In this document: piece after piece, positions 1-9,066 of the stretch | Layout: the number at the start of each line of letters is the position of its first letter | Numbering within the stretch: position 1 is the first letter of the stretch | Assembly (NCBI GenBank): GCA_016793095.1 | Contig: JAEUJQ010000026.1 | Location: forward strand, 17,817-81,816 | Direction: 5' to 3' | From: Myxococcaceae bacterium | GTDB taxonomy: Bacteria > Myxococcota > Myxococcia > Myxococcales > Myxococcaceae | Length of the DNA: 64,000 bases | Translations under genes and position numbers: made by a program | Notes under the pieces: model-generated | Databases searched by the model: none | What the model saw: only the letters and a program-made list of their open reading frames with translations | What the model was told of the DNA's origin: nothing

Positions 1-377
1 CGCGCGGCGCCCTCGACGTACCGCCACCGGCCGTCCACCTTCTCGAAGCGCGAGTCCTCCTCGAGCGCCACCAGGGCGCCCCGCTCGACGAAGCGCGCCA
101 CGAAGCGAACGCGGCCAGCGGCGTCAGCCGCTCCACCCCGCTCCCGGTCGATGATGGACAAGCCCACCCACCCCACCGAGCGTCCCCACGCAGCGAGCTC
201 GGCGGCGTCACCAGCTCGTGAGGACGTGGCGACCAGGTACTCGCCCAGCCCCAGCGCGTAGGCCGAGTACCGCGAGCGCATCAGCGCCTCGGCCGTCTCC
301 GCAGGGACGGAGCCGTCGTGACGGGGCCCGCAGCAGGCCGACAGCGCCGCGCCCGAGCCGCAGGGACACACCGTCAC
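1..377 (-). CDS. YchJ-like SEC-C metal-binding protein, truncated by window edge
   Basis: Reading the minus strand from a GTG at 377 gives 125 codons that run off the window edge without a stop. The N-terminus has the SEC-C type zinc knuckle: CPCGSG at residues 4-9 and a CC pair at 15-16. It is followed by the MRSRYSAYALG segment and a WVGLSIID / RVRFVARF beta region that is characteristic of the YchJ (UPF0225) family. These are small cytoplasmic proteins of about 130-160 residues with an NTF2-like body; their role is not settled. The missing C-terminus is probably only a short tail. The upstream side is a repeat-bearing intergenic stretch, so the gene probably has its own promoter. I am confident of the family and less so of the start, because a second in-frame GTG lies two codons in. 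Confidence 0.85.
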   Translation of the reverse strand, partial: MTVCPCGSGAALSACCGPRHDGSVPAETAEALMRSRYSAYALGLGEYLVATSSRAGDAAELAAWGRSVGWVGLSIIDRERGGAADAAGRVRFVARFVERGALVALEEDSRFEKVDGRWRYVEGAA

Positions 378-908
378 GAGAAGCCTCGACCGAGAGCGAC
401 GTGCATGCGCCGCGGAGCCTCGGGTGCTCGCCCCCGCGACGTCAACGGACAACCCGCTCGACGCGCGACCCACCAGACGTCGCGGAGCCTCGCGTGCCCG
501 CGTCAACGAACGACCCGCTCGAGGCTCCAGCGCCTGACGTCCACGACGGAGCCAGCCTCAGCCGGCCACGCGAGGGCGCCAGGTGTCGAGCCGGCGCGCT
601 CGCACGAGCGTGAACCACGCGTCCACCACGGCGCGCGCCTCCCTCGGGTGCTCGCCGCGTCTACGGAGGACCCGTTCGCGAGGCGCCTGGTCCACCGTCA
701 CGAGAGGCCTCTCCTGAGACGACCCGCAGGAGCGCTGGCGCTCGCCCTGGTCGCCTTCTTCGCACGCAGCCTCCTCAGGCCCGACGGCGCGCTGACTGGG
801 CCGCGTGGGTGGTGGCGTCACGGCCGGGGGAGGAGGCGGTGGGGGCAACGCAGCAGCAGCCGAGACGCAGGTGAAATGCACCAAGGGCCTCTTGGCGTGC
901 CCGCCGCG
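378..908. repeat. Intergenic patch with four degenerate copies of a ~45-nt repeat
   Basis: No convincing gene lies in this 530-base stretch; the long frames crossing it look like high-GC shadows. It does hold about four imperfect copies of one sequence, at roughly 417-465, 487-524, 638-684 and 887-931. The last copy reaches into the end of the CapA-like gene. The best-conserved core on the plus strand is GTCAACGAACGAC followed by CGCTCGAGGC, preceded by a CCTCGCGTGCCCGC-like segment. A GCGGAGCCTCG flank accompanies copies 1 and 2. Spacing is irregular (about 61, 156 and 250 bases), so this is a decayed or dispersed array and not a clean tandem. Function unknown. Confidence 0.6.
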
Positions 909-2144
909 TCAACGAACGACACGCTCGAGGCGCCCCCGGCCGACGATGCGGAACGGCGTCGCGCGCCAGGTGAGCCCGAGCACCCGGTGCGCACGTACCT
1001 CGAGGACGACTGCCTCCTCGGTGCCGCCGTCGGCGCTGCCGTAGCCCTCCTGGTCGAAGAGGAAGTTGCCCAGCGACCACGCGACGAGCGTGCTGCCGGT
1101 GGGCTGCTCGACGGGCTGCTGCACGTGAGGGTGCGCGCCGAACACCGCCACCACGCCCCGCTCGAAGAGCCACGCGGCGACCCGGCGCTGGGCGGCCGAG
1201 GGGGTGCGCTCGTACTCCTCGCCGAAGTGGACGAGGGCGACGACGACGTCAGCGCGAGCGCGCGCGTCGCGGAGCTGCGCCTCGAACGTCGACGAGAGCG
1301 CCGCGTCGAGCGCCTCACGCGTCGAGGGCCAGGCCAGCAGCGCCACGACCGCGACCGACGCGCCGGTCGTCCTGCTGAGCCACGGCGCGCCACGAACACC
1401 AGCGATGCCTGCGTCGCCCAGCAGGGCCTGAGAGAAGGCCGCGTCAGCGTCGGCGCAGTGGTTGTTCGCGAGCGACAGCGCGTCGAAGCCGAGGGCGTCG
1501 AGGGCCGCGAGGTGCCTGGGCGGCGCGACGAGATCGAGCGCCCCGCGCGCCTCGCCGCCTTCGCGGAAGCACGACTCGAGGTTGCCGAGCCGCAGGTCGG
1601 CGCGGGCGAGCACCGGGCGCACCTCGGCGAAGGCCCGCTCGGGGCCGACGACGTCGAGCGCGCGGGCCGTGGCGCGGCCCACCATGACGTCACCCACGAC
1701 CGCGAGGTGCACGAGGCCGGTGTCGAACCTGGCGGCCAGGCGGCGAGCCGACAGGCTCGGGTCTGGCGGGCGCTCACTGCGCTCGAGCTGCCAGCCGCGG
1801 AAGACGTAGCGCGTGAGCGTGCCCTTCGAGCGCACGATGACGTCGTCACCTTCGACGAAGAGGCCGTCGAGCTCGAGGGCCGACGACATCCACCGCACCG
1901 AGGGCTGCCCGGCGCGCCGGGTGACGACGGCGAGGTGGTGGTTGAGCCATGGCGTGTGCCCGTAGTCCATCCACCCCGACTGATGCGGCGCCACCCCACG
2001 CTCGTTCTCGTCCCGTCGGATCACCCAGCGCAGCTCGGCCTGCTCGCGACGCCCGTCGACGCGGGTCGTGAGCTCGAGCGCGGTGACGAGGTGAGCGCCC
2101 TCGAGGGCAGCGGCGCAGGCGAGGGCGGTGAGGGCCGGGCCCAC
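909..2144 (-). CDS. CapA-family metallophosphatase-like protein
   Basis: This 411-residue protein carries the CapA (poly-gamma-glutamate capsule synthesis type) fold in its C-terminal two thirds. Motifs are GDVMVGR at 151-157, GNLES at 187-191, LANNHCAD at 225-232, a HFGEEY segment near 306, GAHPHV at 336-341 and SLGNFLFDQ at 357-365. These supply the metal and phosphate ligands of this calcineurin-like subgroup. The first 145 residues match nothing I recognise and are unusually long for the family. The GTG start lies four bases after the stop of the DUF3160 gene, so the two are probably co-transcribed. A short hydrophobic N-terminus suggests possible export. The substrate cannot be told; capsule polymer synthesis is only an inference, since no CapB or CapC is nearby. 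Confidence 0.85.
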   Translation of the reverse strand: MGPALTALACAAALEGAHLVTALELTTRVDGRREQAELRWVIRRDENERGVAPHQSGWMDYGHTPWLNHHLAVVTRRAGQPSVRWMSSALELDGLFVEGDDVIVRSKGTLTRYVFRGWQLERSERPPDPSLSARRLAARFDTGLVHLAVVGDVMVGRATARALDVVGPERAFAEVRPVLARADLRLGNLESCFREGGEARGALDLVAPPRHLAALDALGFDALSLANNHCADADAAFSQALLGDAGIAGVRGAPWLSRTTGASVAVVALLAWPSTREALDAALSSTFEAQLRDARARADVVVALVHFGEEYERTPSAAQRRVAAWLFERGVVAVFGAHPHVQQPVEQPTGSTLVAWSLGNFLFDQEGYGSADGGTEEAVVLEVRAHRVLGLTWRATPFRIVGRGRLERVVR

Positions 2145-2148
2145 GCCG

Positions 2149-4545
2149 TCACTCCCCCGTCATCGAGTCGAAGCGGTTCAGGCGCGCCTTCTCGTCGACG
2201 ACGAAGACCGGCCTGGTCCAGGGCGGCAGCTTCGGCCTTGCGTCACCGGAGAGCATGGCGCGCCAGGCGGGGTCCGACAGGCGCTCCTTCGCCACCACCT
2301 CGTAGAAAGACAAGACGCCGCCGCGGCCCACCGCCGGCTTCCCGTCGCGCGGGAAGACGACGTACACCGGGTGCACCCACCCCGAGGCCACGTGCTGCAC
2401 GCCGTCGGGCCCGGTGAAGACGTCGGCGATGAGGCGCGAGTTGTTCTCGTCGAGCAGGAGCCAGCGGTCGCGGTCCTTGCCGGTGATGAGCGTCTCTTCC
2501 CAGAAGTGCTCGAGGTCGCCGCCGATGAACTTGATGAGGTGGTAGTCCTCGGGCGAGAGCGGCTTGCCCGCGAGCTCCTTGCGAGAGATGGCCTCGAGCT
2601 TCGCCACCAGCGCCTCGAAGCGCGTGAAGGGCTTGTCGAGCCTGGGAGGAAACAGCGCGCGATCGGCGAGGCCGGCGCGGAGGGAGGCGAGCACGACGCC
2701 GGCGCGGGCGTAGACGGCGACCTCGGGCACGACGTACCCGCGATCGTCGATGGCCTCCTCGGTGTCCTCGAAGCCGGGGCCGCCCATCTCGGCCACGGCC
2801 TGCTTCGCGTACAGCACCGTGTCGTGCTTCAGCTCGGCGTAGCCCGCGAGGTACGAGCTGAGCCGCAGCGTCTCGTACGCGCGACCCGTCATGAAGGGCG
2901 GCAGGCCCGCGGGCACGGGCTCGAGGAGCGGCTGCATCGAGTACATCCACCCGGCGACCGCCTCGGACGGCGCGCGGGTCGCGAGCAGCTTCGGCATCGT
3001 CGACTCGAGCCGGCTCCGGTTCGTCAGGTAGCCGTCGAAGCGCGAGAGGTTCTCGGGCTCGAGCAGCGTCGCGGCGAGCTTCGAGCCGAACATCGCCGGC
3101 ACCTCGAGCGCGCGCACGAAGGTCTTCTGGGTCGCCTGAGGCTCGACGAGGGACTGGAAGATGACGGCGTCGAGCACCGCGCGCTGCGAGAAGAAGTGGA
3201 ACGCGCCCTGCGCCTCGAGCGCCGGCCCCTTCACCGTCTTCGTGACGACGCTCTGCACCTGCGGCTTCGGCAGCTTCGCGAGGCGCTCCCTCAAGGCCGT
3301 GAAGGCGGCCTCGTCGTCGAGGTTCGGGGTGGCGGCGACCGCGCCGAGCAGCTCTCGAAACGAGGCGTCGTCTGGAGGCCCGACGAGGAAGCCCACCGCC
3401 TCGTCGATGGCCCTCCAGCGCGCGAGGAGGTCGCCCTTCGAGCTGGCGAGGCCGAGCAGCGTGGCGCCGCGGGTAGCGAGCTCGGAGTCGAACGACAACA
3501 GCACCCGCGACAGCCACATGGTGGCGCGGAAGTACGCCTGCAGCCTGGTGCGCTTCAGGTAGTGCCCGCGCACCGAGTACATCGAGTAGTCCTCCTTGAA
3601 GTCGCCGGGGTACTCGTAGACGCCAGGCTTCTCGACGGCCGTCGCGTCGAGCACCCGCGCCACCTCGTCGGTGACGCGCGCGGCGAGCGGCTCAGGCAGC
3701 CCCTTCGGCAGCAGCGTGGGGGTCGCGCTGCGCGTCGCCTGCGTGAAGGCACGCGCCACCTCGGCGGTATCGACCCCCACCGAGCTTCCCTCGCTTCCGT
3801 CGTCGTCCACCTCGAGGTCGGCGCTCGCGAGGAACACGTGGGCGACGGCGAGGAACACGAGGTTGTCATCGACGGCGCGCGCCCACTTCGTGCCCGTGAG
3901 CGCGGCACGCTGGGCGAGCGTCTCGGCGAAGAGGCCGTCCACCAGGGCAGTCAGCTCGGGGAGCAGCCTGGTCGTCTCGGCCTCGGCCAGCGTGTAGTCG
4001 AAGAAGAGGTGCAGGTGGTGCAGCACCACGTCCGCCGTCACGACGCTGGGCAACGACGTGAGGAAGCGGCGCTTGATGACGAACCCGTCCTCGCTGTTGA
4101 CGTCCTCGCTCGAGATGAGCAGCGGGCGGTAGCGGTTCTGCTCGTACAGCTGGAAGAACTCGTCGTAGGCGCGGTTGCCGTCGACGGCGACGCCTTCCTT
4201 CTCGAGCACCGCGAGGGTGCCCTTCGCGTCGAGCAGCTGGGCCAGGTACTTCCAGCCCGGGGCCGTCGCGGCGCCAGCGTCGAGCGTGCCCCAGGCGATG
4301 GTGGGCGGGGTGTCGGAGAAGGCCTTCGCCGCGAAGGGCGTCTGGGGGACGGCGACCGGCACCTCGGCGCTGAGTGAGCCCAGCGTCACCGTCACCCGCT
4401 TCGAGGGCGCTGGACCGGCGGCGGCGCTCGTCCCTGCGTCGGGCGCGACGGACGGGCCTGCGTCCGCGGCTGCCGTCTTCTTGTCGCAGCGCGAACACGA
4501 GAGGGCGAGCAACGACAGCAGCAAGGCTGTGAGGGGCGTGCGCAT
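2149..4545 (-). CDS. DUF3160 lipoprotein
   Basis: This is a 798-residue protein of the DUF3160 type. I placed the start at the ATG at 4545 because it opens a lipoprotein signal (LLALSC lipobox, cysteine at about residue 17) followed by an Ala/Asp/Gly/Pro linker. The upstream in-frame extension has no such logic. The body is mostly helical and has the family's hallmarks, including the SSEDVNSEDGF and VVLHHLHLFFDYTLAEAE segments and, near the C-terminus, an HVASGWVHPVYVV stretch. DUF3160 proteins are exported, 600-800 residues long, and of unknown function. The gene is divergent from the FG-GAP gene across 45 bases and sits directly upstream of the CapA-like gene, so the pair likely forms an operon acting in the envelope. 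Confidence 0.85.
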   Translation of the reverse strand: MRTPLTALLLSLLALSCSRCDKKTAAADAGPSVAPDAGTSAAAGPAPSKRVTVTLGSLSAEVPVAVPQTPFAAKAFSDTPPTIAWGTLDAGAATAPGWKYLAQLLDAKGTLAVLEKEGVAVDGNRAYDEFFQLYEQNRYRPLLISSEDVNSEDGFVIKRRFLTSLPSVVTADVVLHHLHLFFDYTLAEAETTRLLPELTALVDGLFAETLAQRAALTGTKWARAVDDNLVFLAVAHVFLASADLEVDDDGSEGSSVGVDTAEVARAFTQATRSATPTLLPKGLPEPLAARVTDEVARVLDATAVEKPGVYEYPGDFKEDYSMYSVRGHYLKRTRLQAYFRATMWLSRVLLSFDSELATRGATLLGLASSKGDLLARWRAIDEAVGFLVGPPDDASFRELLGAVAATPNLDDEAAFTALRERLAKLPKPQVQSVVTKTVKGPALEAQGAFHFFSQRAVLDAVIFQSLVEPQATQKTFVRALEVPAMFGSKLAATLLEPENLSRFDGYLTNRSRLESTMPKLLATRAPSEAVAGWMYSMQPLLEPVPAGLPPFMTGRAYETLRLSSYLAGYAELKHDTVLYAKQAVAEMGGPGFEDTEEAIDDRGYVVPEVAVYARAGVVLASLRAGLADRALFPPRLDKPFTRFEALVAKLEAISRKELAGKPLSPEDYHLIKFIGGDLEHFWEETLITGKDRDRWLLLDENNSRLIADVFTGPDGVQHVASGWVHPVYVVFPRDGKPAVGRGGVLSFYEVVAKERLSDPAWRAMLSGDARPKLPPWTRPVFVVDEKARLNRFDSMTGE

Positions 4546-4590
4546 GGCGAGGGTCTTGCCAGAGTCGTGGCGAGGTGACACGCACCACGC

Positions 4591-6912
4591 ATGCGCACCC
4601 TCTGCGTGAGCGCCAGCTCCCTTCCCCACCGGCCCGACGCGAGGTCGGCGCTGATGCTCGTCTCCCTCGCCCTCGCCGCGTGCCAGTGCACGAACCAGGT
4701 CTCGGTGCGCGACCGGATGATGGACGGCGGCAGCGACGCGGGCGTGCCCGGCGGCGGCGCGGGTGGGATTGGCACGGCCGGCGGCTCGGCGGGCGGAGCG
4801 GCCGGTGGAGCTGGCGGTGGCGCGCCCTCGTGCGTCGATGGCGACCCATGCGGCGACGGGGGCGTGTGCGCCGGTGGCACCTGCTGCGCCTCGTCGCTCG
4901 CCTGCGGCGGCGCGTGCTGCGGCGCGGGCGCCGTGTGCAGCTTCGAGCGGTGCCTGCCTCCGGGGGCGGCCTGTCGAGACAGCGCCGAGTGCGCGATGGG
5001 CGAGTTCTGCGACCTCGCAGGCTCGCGGCCGGGACAGAGCGACGGAGGCGTCTGCCTCGCCGCGCCCACGCCTGGCCAGTGCCTGCCCCAACCGCCCGCC
5101 TGTCCACCCGACGCCGGCGCCGCAGCCGGTCGGCGCTGCATCGAGCCCTGCCGCTTCACACGCACGGCGCAGACCTTCCGCCCGACGGTGAAGTACGCCT
5201 GGGGAGATCCCACGCCCCCGTACGCCTCTGACGTCATGATGGCGCCGATCGTCGCGCAGCTCACGGACGACGACTGCGACGGCCGCATCACCGCGCAGGA
5301 CAGGCCCGAGATCGTCGTCATCACCTTCGAGAGCGGCCGCTACACCGAGATCGGCGTGGTGCACGCCCTCACGGTGAAGAACGGCGCGCTCGTCGAGCTG
5401 TGGAGCCGGCCTGGTGTGCTGAGCGCGATGAGTCAGCTCGCGTCAGGCGACCTCGACGGCCAGCCGGGCAACGAGGTGGTGGGCTGCGGCGCCACCGGGC
5501 CGGTCGCCTTGCGCGGGGTGGACGGCACGGTGCGGTGGACCGCCACCGGCAACGCCTGCAGCATGCTGTCCCTCGCCGACCTCGACGGTGACGGGGTGGT
5601 CGAGGTCGTCACCGAGTCGCAGGTCTTCGACGGGCGCACCGGCGCCCTGAAGTTCGCCCTCCCGGTCGGCGCGAACACCGTGCCGGCAGACGTGGACGGC
5701 GACGGCGTGCAGGACCTCGTGTCTGCGGCCGACGTCGCGCTGATCGACGGCGGCTTCCTCGCGCGCGTCACCGGCCCCGCGGGCTTCGTGGCGATCGGCG
5801 ATCTCGACAAGAACGGCCGCGCCGACATCGTCTCGGTGAACTCCAGCACGCACACGCTCGCCGTGTGGACGTACGATCCCACAGCGCCGACGAAGGGCAC
5901 GCTGGTGCGCAGCGGCATCGACATCAACCAGACGCTCTCGCCGTCGCTCTGCCCCATGGGGAGCGCGGGGAACATCGGCGGTGGTGGCCCGCCCACGCTC
6001 GGCGACTTCAACGGCGACGGGTACCCTGACGTCGCGCTCGCGGGCGGCGTCGGCTACGCGGTGTTCGACGGGCGCAAGCTGATGGACGGCGTGACGCCAG
6101 CCAACCAGACGCTCTTGTGGATCCGTCAGACCCAGGACTGCTCGTCAGCGGCCACCGGCAGCACGCTCTTCGACTTCGACGGCGATGGCCGCGTGGAGGT
6201 CGTCTACGGCGACGAGGTGAACCTGCACGTCTACGACTCGGCGACGGGCAACGAGCTGTTCACCACCTGCAACACGTCAGGCACGCTCATCGAGTACCCG
6301 TTGGTCGCTGACATCGACAACGACGGCCAGGCCGATCTCATCGTCGCGGCGAACGCCTACGCCTTCACCTGCCCCGGCGCGCCGTCCACGCGCATCTCAG
6401 GCGTCCGCGTCTTCCGCAGCATGGACGACAACTGGGTGGTGACGCGGCGGGTCTGGAACCAGCACGCGTACAGCGTCACCAACATCGAAGAGGACGGCAC
6501 GGTGCCGCGGCGACCTGCACGGAACTGGACGGTGAGCGGCCTCAACAACTTCCGTCAGAACAAGCAGCCGGGGCTCGAGTTCGCGGCGGCCGACGCGGTG
6601 GTGAACGTGGTGGGGGCCTGCGTCAACGACGGCGTCAGCTACCGCATCACCGTGCGCAACATCGGCGAGGCGACGCTCCCCGCCGGCGTGCGGGTCGAGC
6701 TGGTCGCGAACCCCGGCGGCGTGCAGCAGGTGCTGGTGAGCTTCACCACCACCCGCAGCCTCGGCCCCACCCAGGCCGAGACGTTCTCGTACTCCACGAT
6801 GGCCAACGTCGGCGCGCAGCCGGTGGTGGCGCGGCTCGACGTGGGCGCAGTTCGCGAGTGCCGCTCGGACAACAACACCTCGGCGCCGCCCACCTTCGGC
6901 TGCATCAACTGA
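4591..6912 (+). CDS. FG-GAP/VCBS repeat surface lipoprotein
   Basis: This 773-residue exported protein has a LAAC lipobox at about residues 28-31, a Gly/Ala/Ser linker (residues 46-78), and a cysteine-rich segment (about 80-180). A series of FG-GAP/VCBS-like calcium-binding blades follows: repeated DxDGDGxxD motifs such as DLDGDGVVEV, DVDGDGVQDL, DFNGDGYPDV, DFDGDGRVEV and DIDNDGQADL. This suggests an integrin-alpha-like beta-propeller. The C-terminal ~130 residues look like a CARDB-type beta-sandwich (VRNIGEATLPAGVRVEL). An internal ATG at 4654 is a possible shorter start, but it would leave the signal peptide with no positively charged n-region. The likely role is adhesion or surface structure; there is no enzymatic motif. 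Confidence 0.85.
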   Translation: MRTLCVSASSLPHRPDARSALMLVSLALAACQCTNQVSVRDRMMDGGSDAGVPGGGAGGIGTAGGSAGGAAGGAGGGAPSCVDGDPCGDGGVCAGGTCCASSLACGGACCGAGAVCSFERCLPPGAACRDSAECAMGEFCDLAGSRPGQSDGGVCLAAPTPGQCLPQPPACPPDAGAAAGRRCIEPCRFTRTAQTFRPTVKYAWGDPTPPYASDVMMAPIVAQLTDDDCDGRITAQDRPEIVVITFESGRYTEIGVVHALTVKNGALVELWSRPGVLSAMSQLASGDLDGQPGNEVVGCGATGPVALRGVDGTVRWTATGNACSMLSLADLDGDGVVEVVTESQVFDGRTGALKFALPVGANTVPADVDGDGVQDLVSAADVALIDGGFLARVTGPAGFVAIGDLDKNGRADIVSVNSSTHTLAVWTYDPTAPTKGTLVRSGIDINQTLSPSLCPMGSAGNIGGGGPPTLGDFNGDGYPDVALAGGVGYAVFDGRKLMDGVTPANQTLLWIRQTQDCSSAATGSTLFDFDGDGRVEVVYGDEVNLHVYDSATGNELFTTCNTSGTLIEYPLVADIDNDGQADLIVAANAYAFTCPGAPSTRISGVRVFRSMDDNWVVTRRVWNQHAYSVTNIEEDGTVPRRPARNWTVSGLNNFRQNKQPGLEFAAADAVVNVVGACVNDGVSYRITVRNIGEATLPAGVRVELVANPGGVQQVLVSFTTTRSLGPTQAETFSYSTMANVGAQPVVARLDVGAVRECRSDNNTSAPPTFGCIN

Positions 6913-6923
6913 CGGGCTCACCG

Positions 6924-7904
6924 TCAGTGGTGCAGGGTGCGCAGCCACTCGCGTGAACGCTCGAAGGTCAACTGTCCGTCCATGCCGCCGCCCTCGAGCG
7001 CCGTGGGCAGCATCGCGAAGTGGTTCTGCCGCACCACCGACCGGACCGCCGAGGTCGCTTTGAGGATCTCCATCTCGGGCACGAGGCCACCCAGCCGCTC
7101 GAACGGCACCAGCCGCTGCGAGACGACCGCGACGAGGGAGTCGGCCAGCTGCGCGCAGATCGACGGGTGCGCGTCAGGCGGGAACGACGCGACGATGCGC
7201 TGCAGCGCCTCGGTGGCGTTGGCCGCGTGCATGGTGGCGAGGACGAGGTGCCCGGTCTCGGCGGCGTTGAGCGTCACCCGCATCACGGCAGGCTCGCGCA
7301 TCTCTCCGACGAGCAGCACGTCGGGGTTCTCACGGAGCCCGTCGATGATGCCGCGCTCGAAGCTGGGCGTGTCGCGCCCGACCTCCCGTTGGCGGATGAA
7401 GGACAGCTTCGGCTCGAACACGTACTCGATGGGGCTCTCGAGCGTGATGATGTGCCGCGCCTCGTGCTGGTTGAGCTCCTGCACCATCGCCGCGAGCGTC
7501 GTCGTCTTCCCGCTGCCGGTGGCGCCGCTCACGACGATGAGTCCCGCCTTCGCTTTGAGCAGCTGCCGCAGCTGCGGGCTGAGGTGCAGGTGCTCGAAGG
7601 ACACGTCGGCGAGCGACAGCACCCGCAGCGCGAGCCCCACGCCGCGCCACGTCTTGAGCACGTTCACCCTCACGCGATGGCCGTGCAGCGTCATCGCCAG
7701 GTCCGCCGAGCCCTGGTGCTGGAAGCGGTCCCAGGCCGGCCCTGGCAGCAGGTCCTTCGCGAGCGCGAGGAGCTGCTCGGCCGAGGCGAGCTGGCCCTGA
7801 GGCTTGAGGCCGTCACGGGATCGGAACGTCACCGGCAGGCCCGGCTCGAGGTGGATGTCGCTGGCTCCGCCCTTCAGTGCCGCTGCAACGAGTTCGTGGA
7901 GCAT
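6924..7904 (-). CDS. PilT-like type IV pilus retraction ATPase paralogue
   Basis: This 326-residue cytoplasmic ATPase belongs to the PilT/GspE family and is close to the usual PilT length of about 340-370. Walker A is GATGSGKT at 127-134, Walker B is DVLLVGEMR around 195-203, and the His box is GHLVLATMHAA at 218-228. Near residues 155-161 the usual Asp box (EDPIE) reads ESPIE, replacing the conserved aspartate with serine. The C-terminal ATSAVRSVVRQ stands in for the PilT AIRNLIRE signature, supporting a PilT and not PilB identity. No pilin or assembly platform gene is adjacent. A small helical protein is transcribed just upstream in the same direction. It is probably an accessory PilT paralogue, not the main retraction motor. 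Confidence 0.9.
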   Translation of the reverse strand: MLHELVAAALKGGASDIHLEPGLPVTFRSRDGLKPQGQLASAEQLLALAKDLLPGPAWDRFQHQGSADLAMTLHGHRVRVNVLKTWRGVGLALRVLSLADVSFEHLHLSPQLRQLLKAKAGLIVVSGATGSGKTTTLAAMVQELNQHEARHIITLESPIEYVFEPKLSFIRQREVGRDTPSFERGIIDGLRENPDVLLVGEMREPAVMRVTLNAAETGHLVLATMHAANATEALQRIVASFPPDAHPSICAQLADSLVAVVSQRLVPFERLGGLVPEMEILKATSAVRSVVRQNHFAMLPTALEGGGMDGQLTFERSREWLRTLHH

Positions 7905-8030
7905 GGTGTCAGGAGAGAGGGCACGATCGATGCCAGCGCGACGAACGGGTTCTCGCGGATCTGGAGAGACGCGCTGCGCAGCTTCTGCCGGGGCTCGCTC
8001 CCTCGAGCGTGGACGCCCGCACGGGGTGCG

Positions 8031-8615
8031 TCAACGTTCGTCGAGGTCGAGCAGCGCTTCGTACCAGGCCAGGTGGAGATCTCGCAGCGCACGCGCCAGC
8101 GGGCGGGCGGCGTCACCGCCCTTCTGCTCCAGGACGGCGGCGGGCGACTGCTCGGAGACCGGCTCGTCGAGCAGCCCCCGTCGGACGAACGTCTTCGCGT
8201 CCTCCAGGGCCTCGCGACCCTGCATCGGCAACGACGGCGCGAGGGCGTCCGCCTGGGCGAGCCACCCGTCGGGTGATGGCGCCTCGGGGCGCTCACCGCG
8301 GAGCATCCGCTCGAGGCGAACGTGCTCGTCGGAGGGGTGGAGGAACGGCTTGTGCTGGCTGTGGAGCACCTGGCTGAGCGTGCTCACCGCCTGGTGGAGC
8401 AGGAACGCGTACTCGCCCCGGCCGTCGAGCGTCTGCGCACGCCGGAAGGCGCCGAGGGCCCGGCGCAGGTGACCGCGCGCCGCGTACAGCTCGCCCAGGC
8501 GGAGCCAGGCTTCGTGGAGCCGCCCGCCGGAGCCGCGGATGACGTCCCACAGCTGCTGCTCAGCCGCCTCCAGCTCGTTCCGCTCGAGCAGTCGCTTTGC
8601 GTCTTCCAGTCCCAT
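8031..8615 (-). CDS. Small TPR-like helical protein of unknown function
   Basis: A 194-residue soluble protein from the ATG at 8615 (an upstream ATG at 8663 would add a poorly supported extension). Residues 1-60 read like one to two tetratricopeptide-type helix pairs (LLERNELEAAEQQLWD, AWLRLGELYAARGHLRRALGAFRRA). The rest is helical and acidic with no catalytic motif. It lies 126 bases upstream of the PilT-like gene on the same strand and may act as a partner or adaptor of it; that link is positional inference only. Homologues could be checked for a myxobacterial family conserved beside PilT paralogues. Confidence 0.65.
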   Translation of the reverse strand: MGLEDAKRLLERNELEAAEQQLWDVIRGSGGRLHEAWLRLGELYAARGHLRRALGAFRRAQTLDGRGEYAFLLHQAVSTLSQVLHSQHKPFLHPSDEHVRLERMLRGERPEAPSPDGWLAQADALAPSLPMQGREALEDAKTFVRRGLLDEPVSEQSPAAVLEQKGGDAARPLARALRDLHLAWYEALLDLDER

Positions 8616-8763
8616 CGCCCGCACCATGGCGCAGCTGAGGAGGCTGGACCATCGATGCTCCACTGGAGCGCGCCGGCGCTGGAGCGTGTCAGCTCCGACT
8701 CCCGCAACCAGTTGGAAGTAGACCGGTCCTCAGATGGCACGGATGGTGATCTGAGCCCTGCGC

Positions 8764-9066
8764 ATGAAGCGCTTCGCCTTCGTCCTCTTCGCTGCGTCGC
8801 TGGTGTCGACCCTCGCTGTCGCCTCTTCGCCGAAGCAGAAGCAGGTGGCGCTGCCCGTCGGCCACAGCATGACGATGGCGATGCCGGCTGCGGTGACGGG
8901 CGTGAAGGTGAATGACCCCGCGCTGGTCGAGGTGAGGCGGCAAGGGCGGAAGGTGACGCTCGTCGCGCTCGCGCAGGGCAGCACCGAGGCCACCGTGACG
9001 ACGGCCGAGGGCTCGCACCGGTTTCGCGTCTACGTAGCGGCAGACAAGTACGCGATGCCCCACTGA
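8764..9066 (+). CDS. Small exported protein with secretin/CpaC N-terminal-like domain
   Basis: This is a 100-residue protein with a clear Sec signal peptide (KRF n-region, hydrophobic core, cleavage likely after VAS near residue 21). The mature 75 residues resemble the pilus-formation N-terminal domain found ahead of CpaC/RcpA-type secretins. A LPVGHSMTMAMP strand is followed by VTGVKVNDPALVEV and LVALAQGSTEATVTT, the usual order of strands in that domain. Here it stands alone with no secretin barrel. It is divergent from the PilT-like cluster and convergent with the next gene: its TGA and the opposing stop form the palindrome TGATCA with no gap. A comparable orphan lies at 61131-61424. Confidence 0.7.
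   Translation: MKRFAFVLFAASLVSTLAVASSPKQKQVALPVGHSMTMAMPAAVTGVKVNDPALVEVRRQGRKVTLVALAQGSTEATVTTAEGSHRFRVYVAADKYAMPH

Noticed and set aside
318..2417. Long plus-strand frame over the CapA-like gene and repeats
   Set aside because: Low-complexity Arg/Ala/Gly/Pro sequence, no conserved motif, and it lies opposite a clear gene; typical high-GC shadow.
4546..5364. N-terminal extension of the DUF3160 protein
   Set aside because: The lipoprotein signal begins at 4545; the extension is low-complexity and overlaps the divergent FG-GAP gene.
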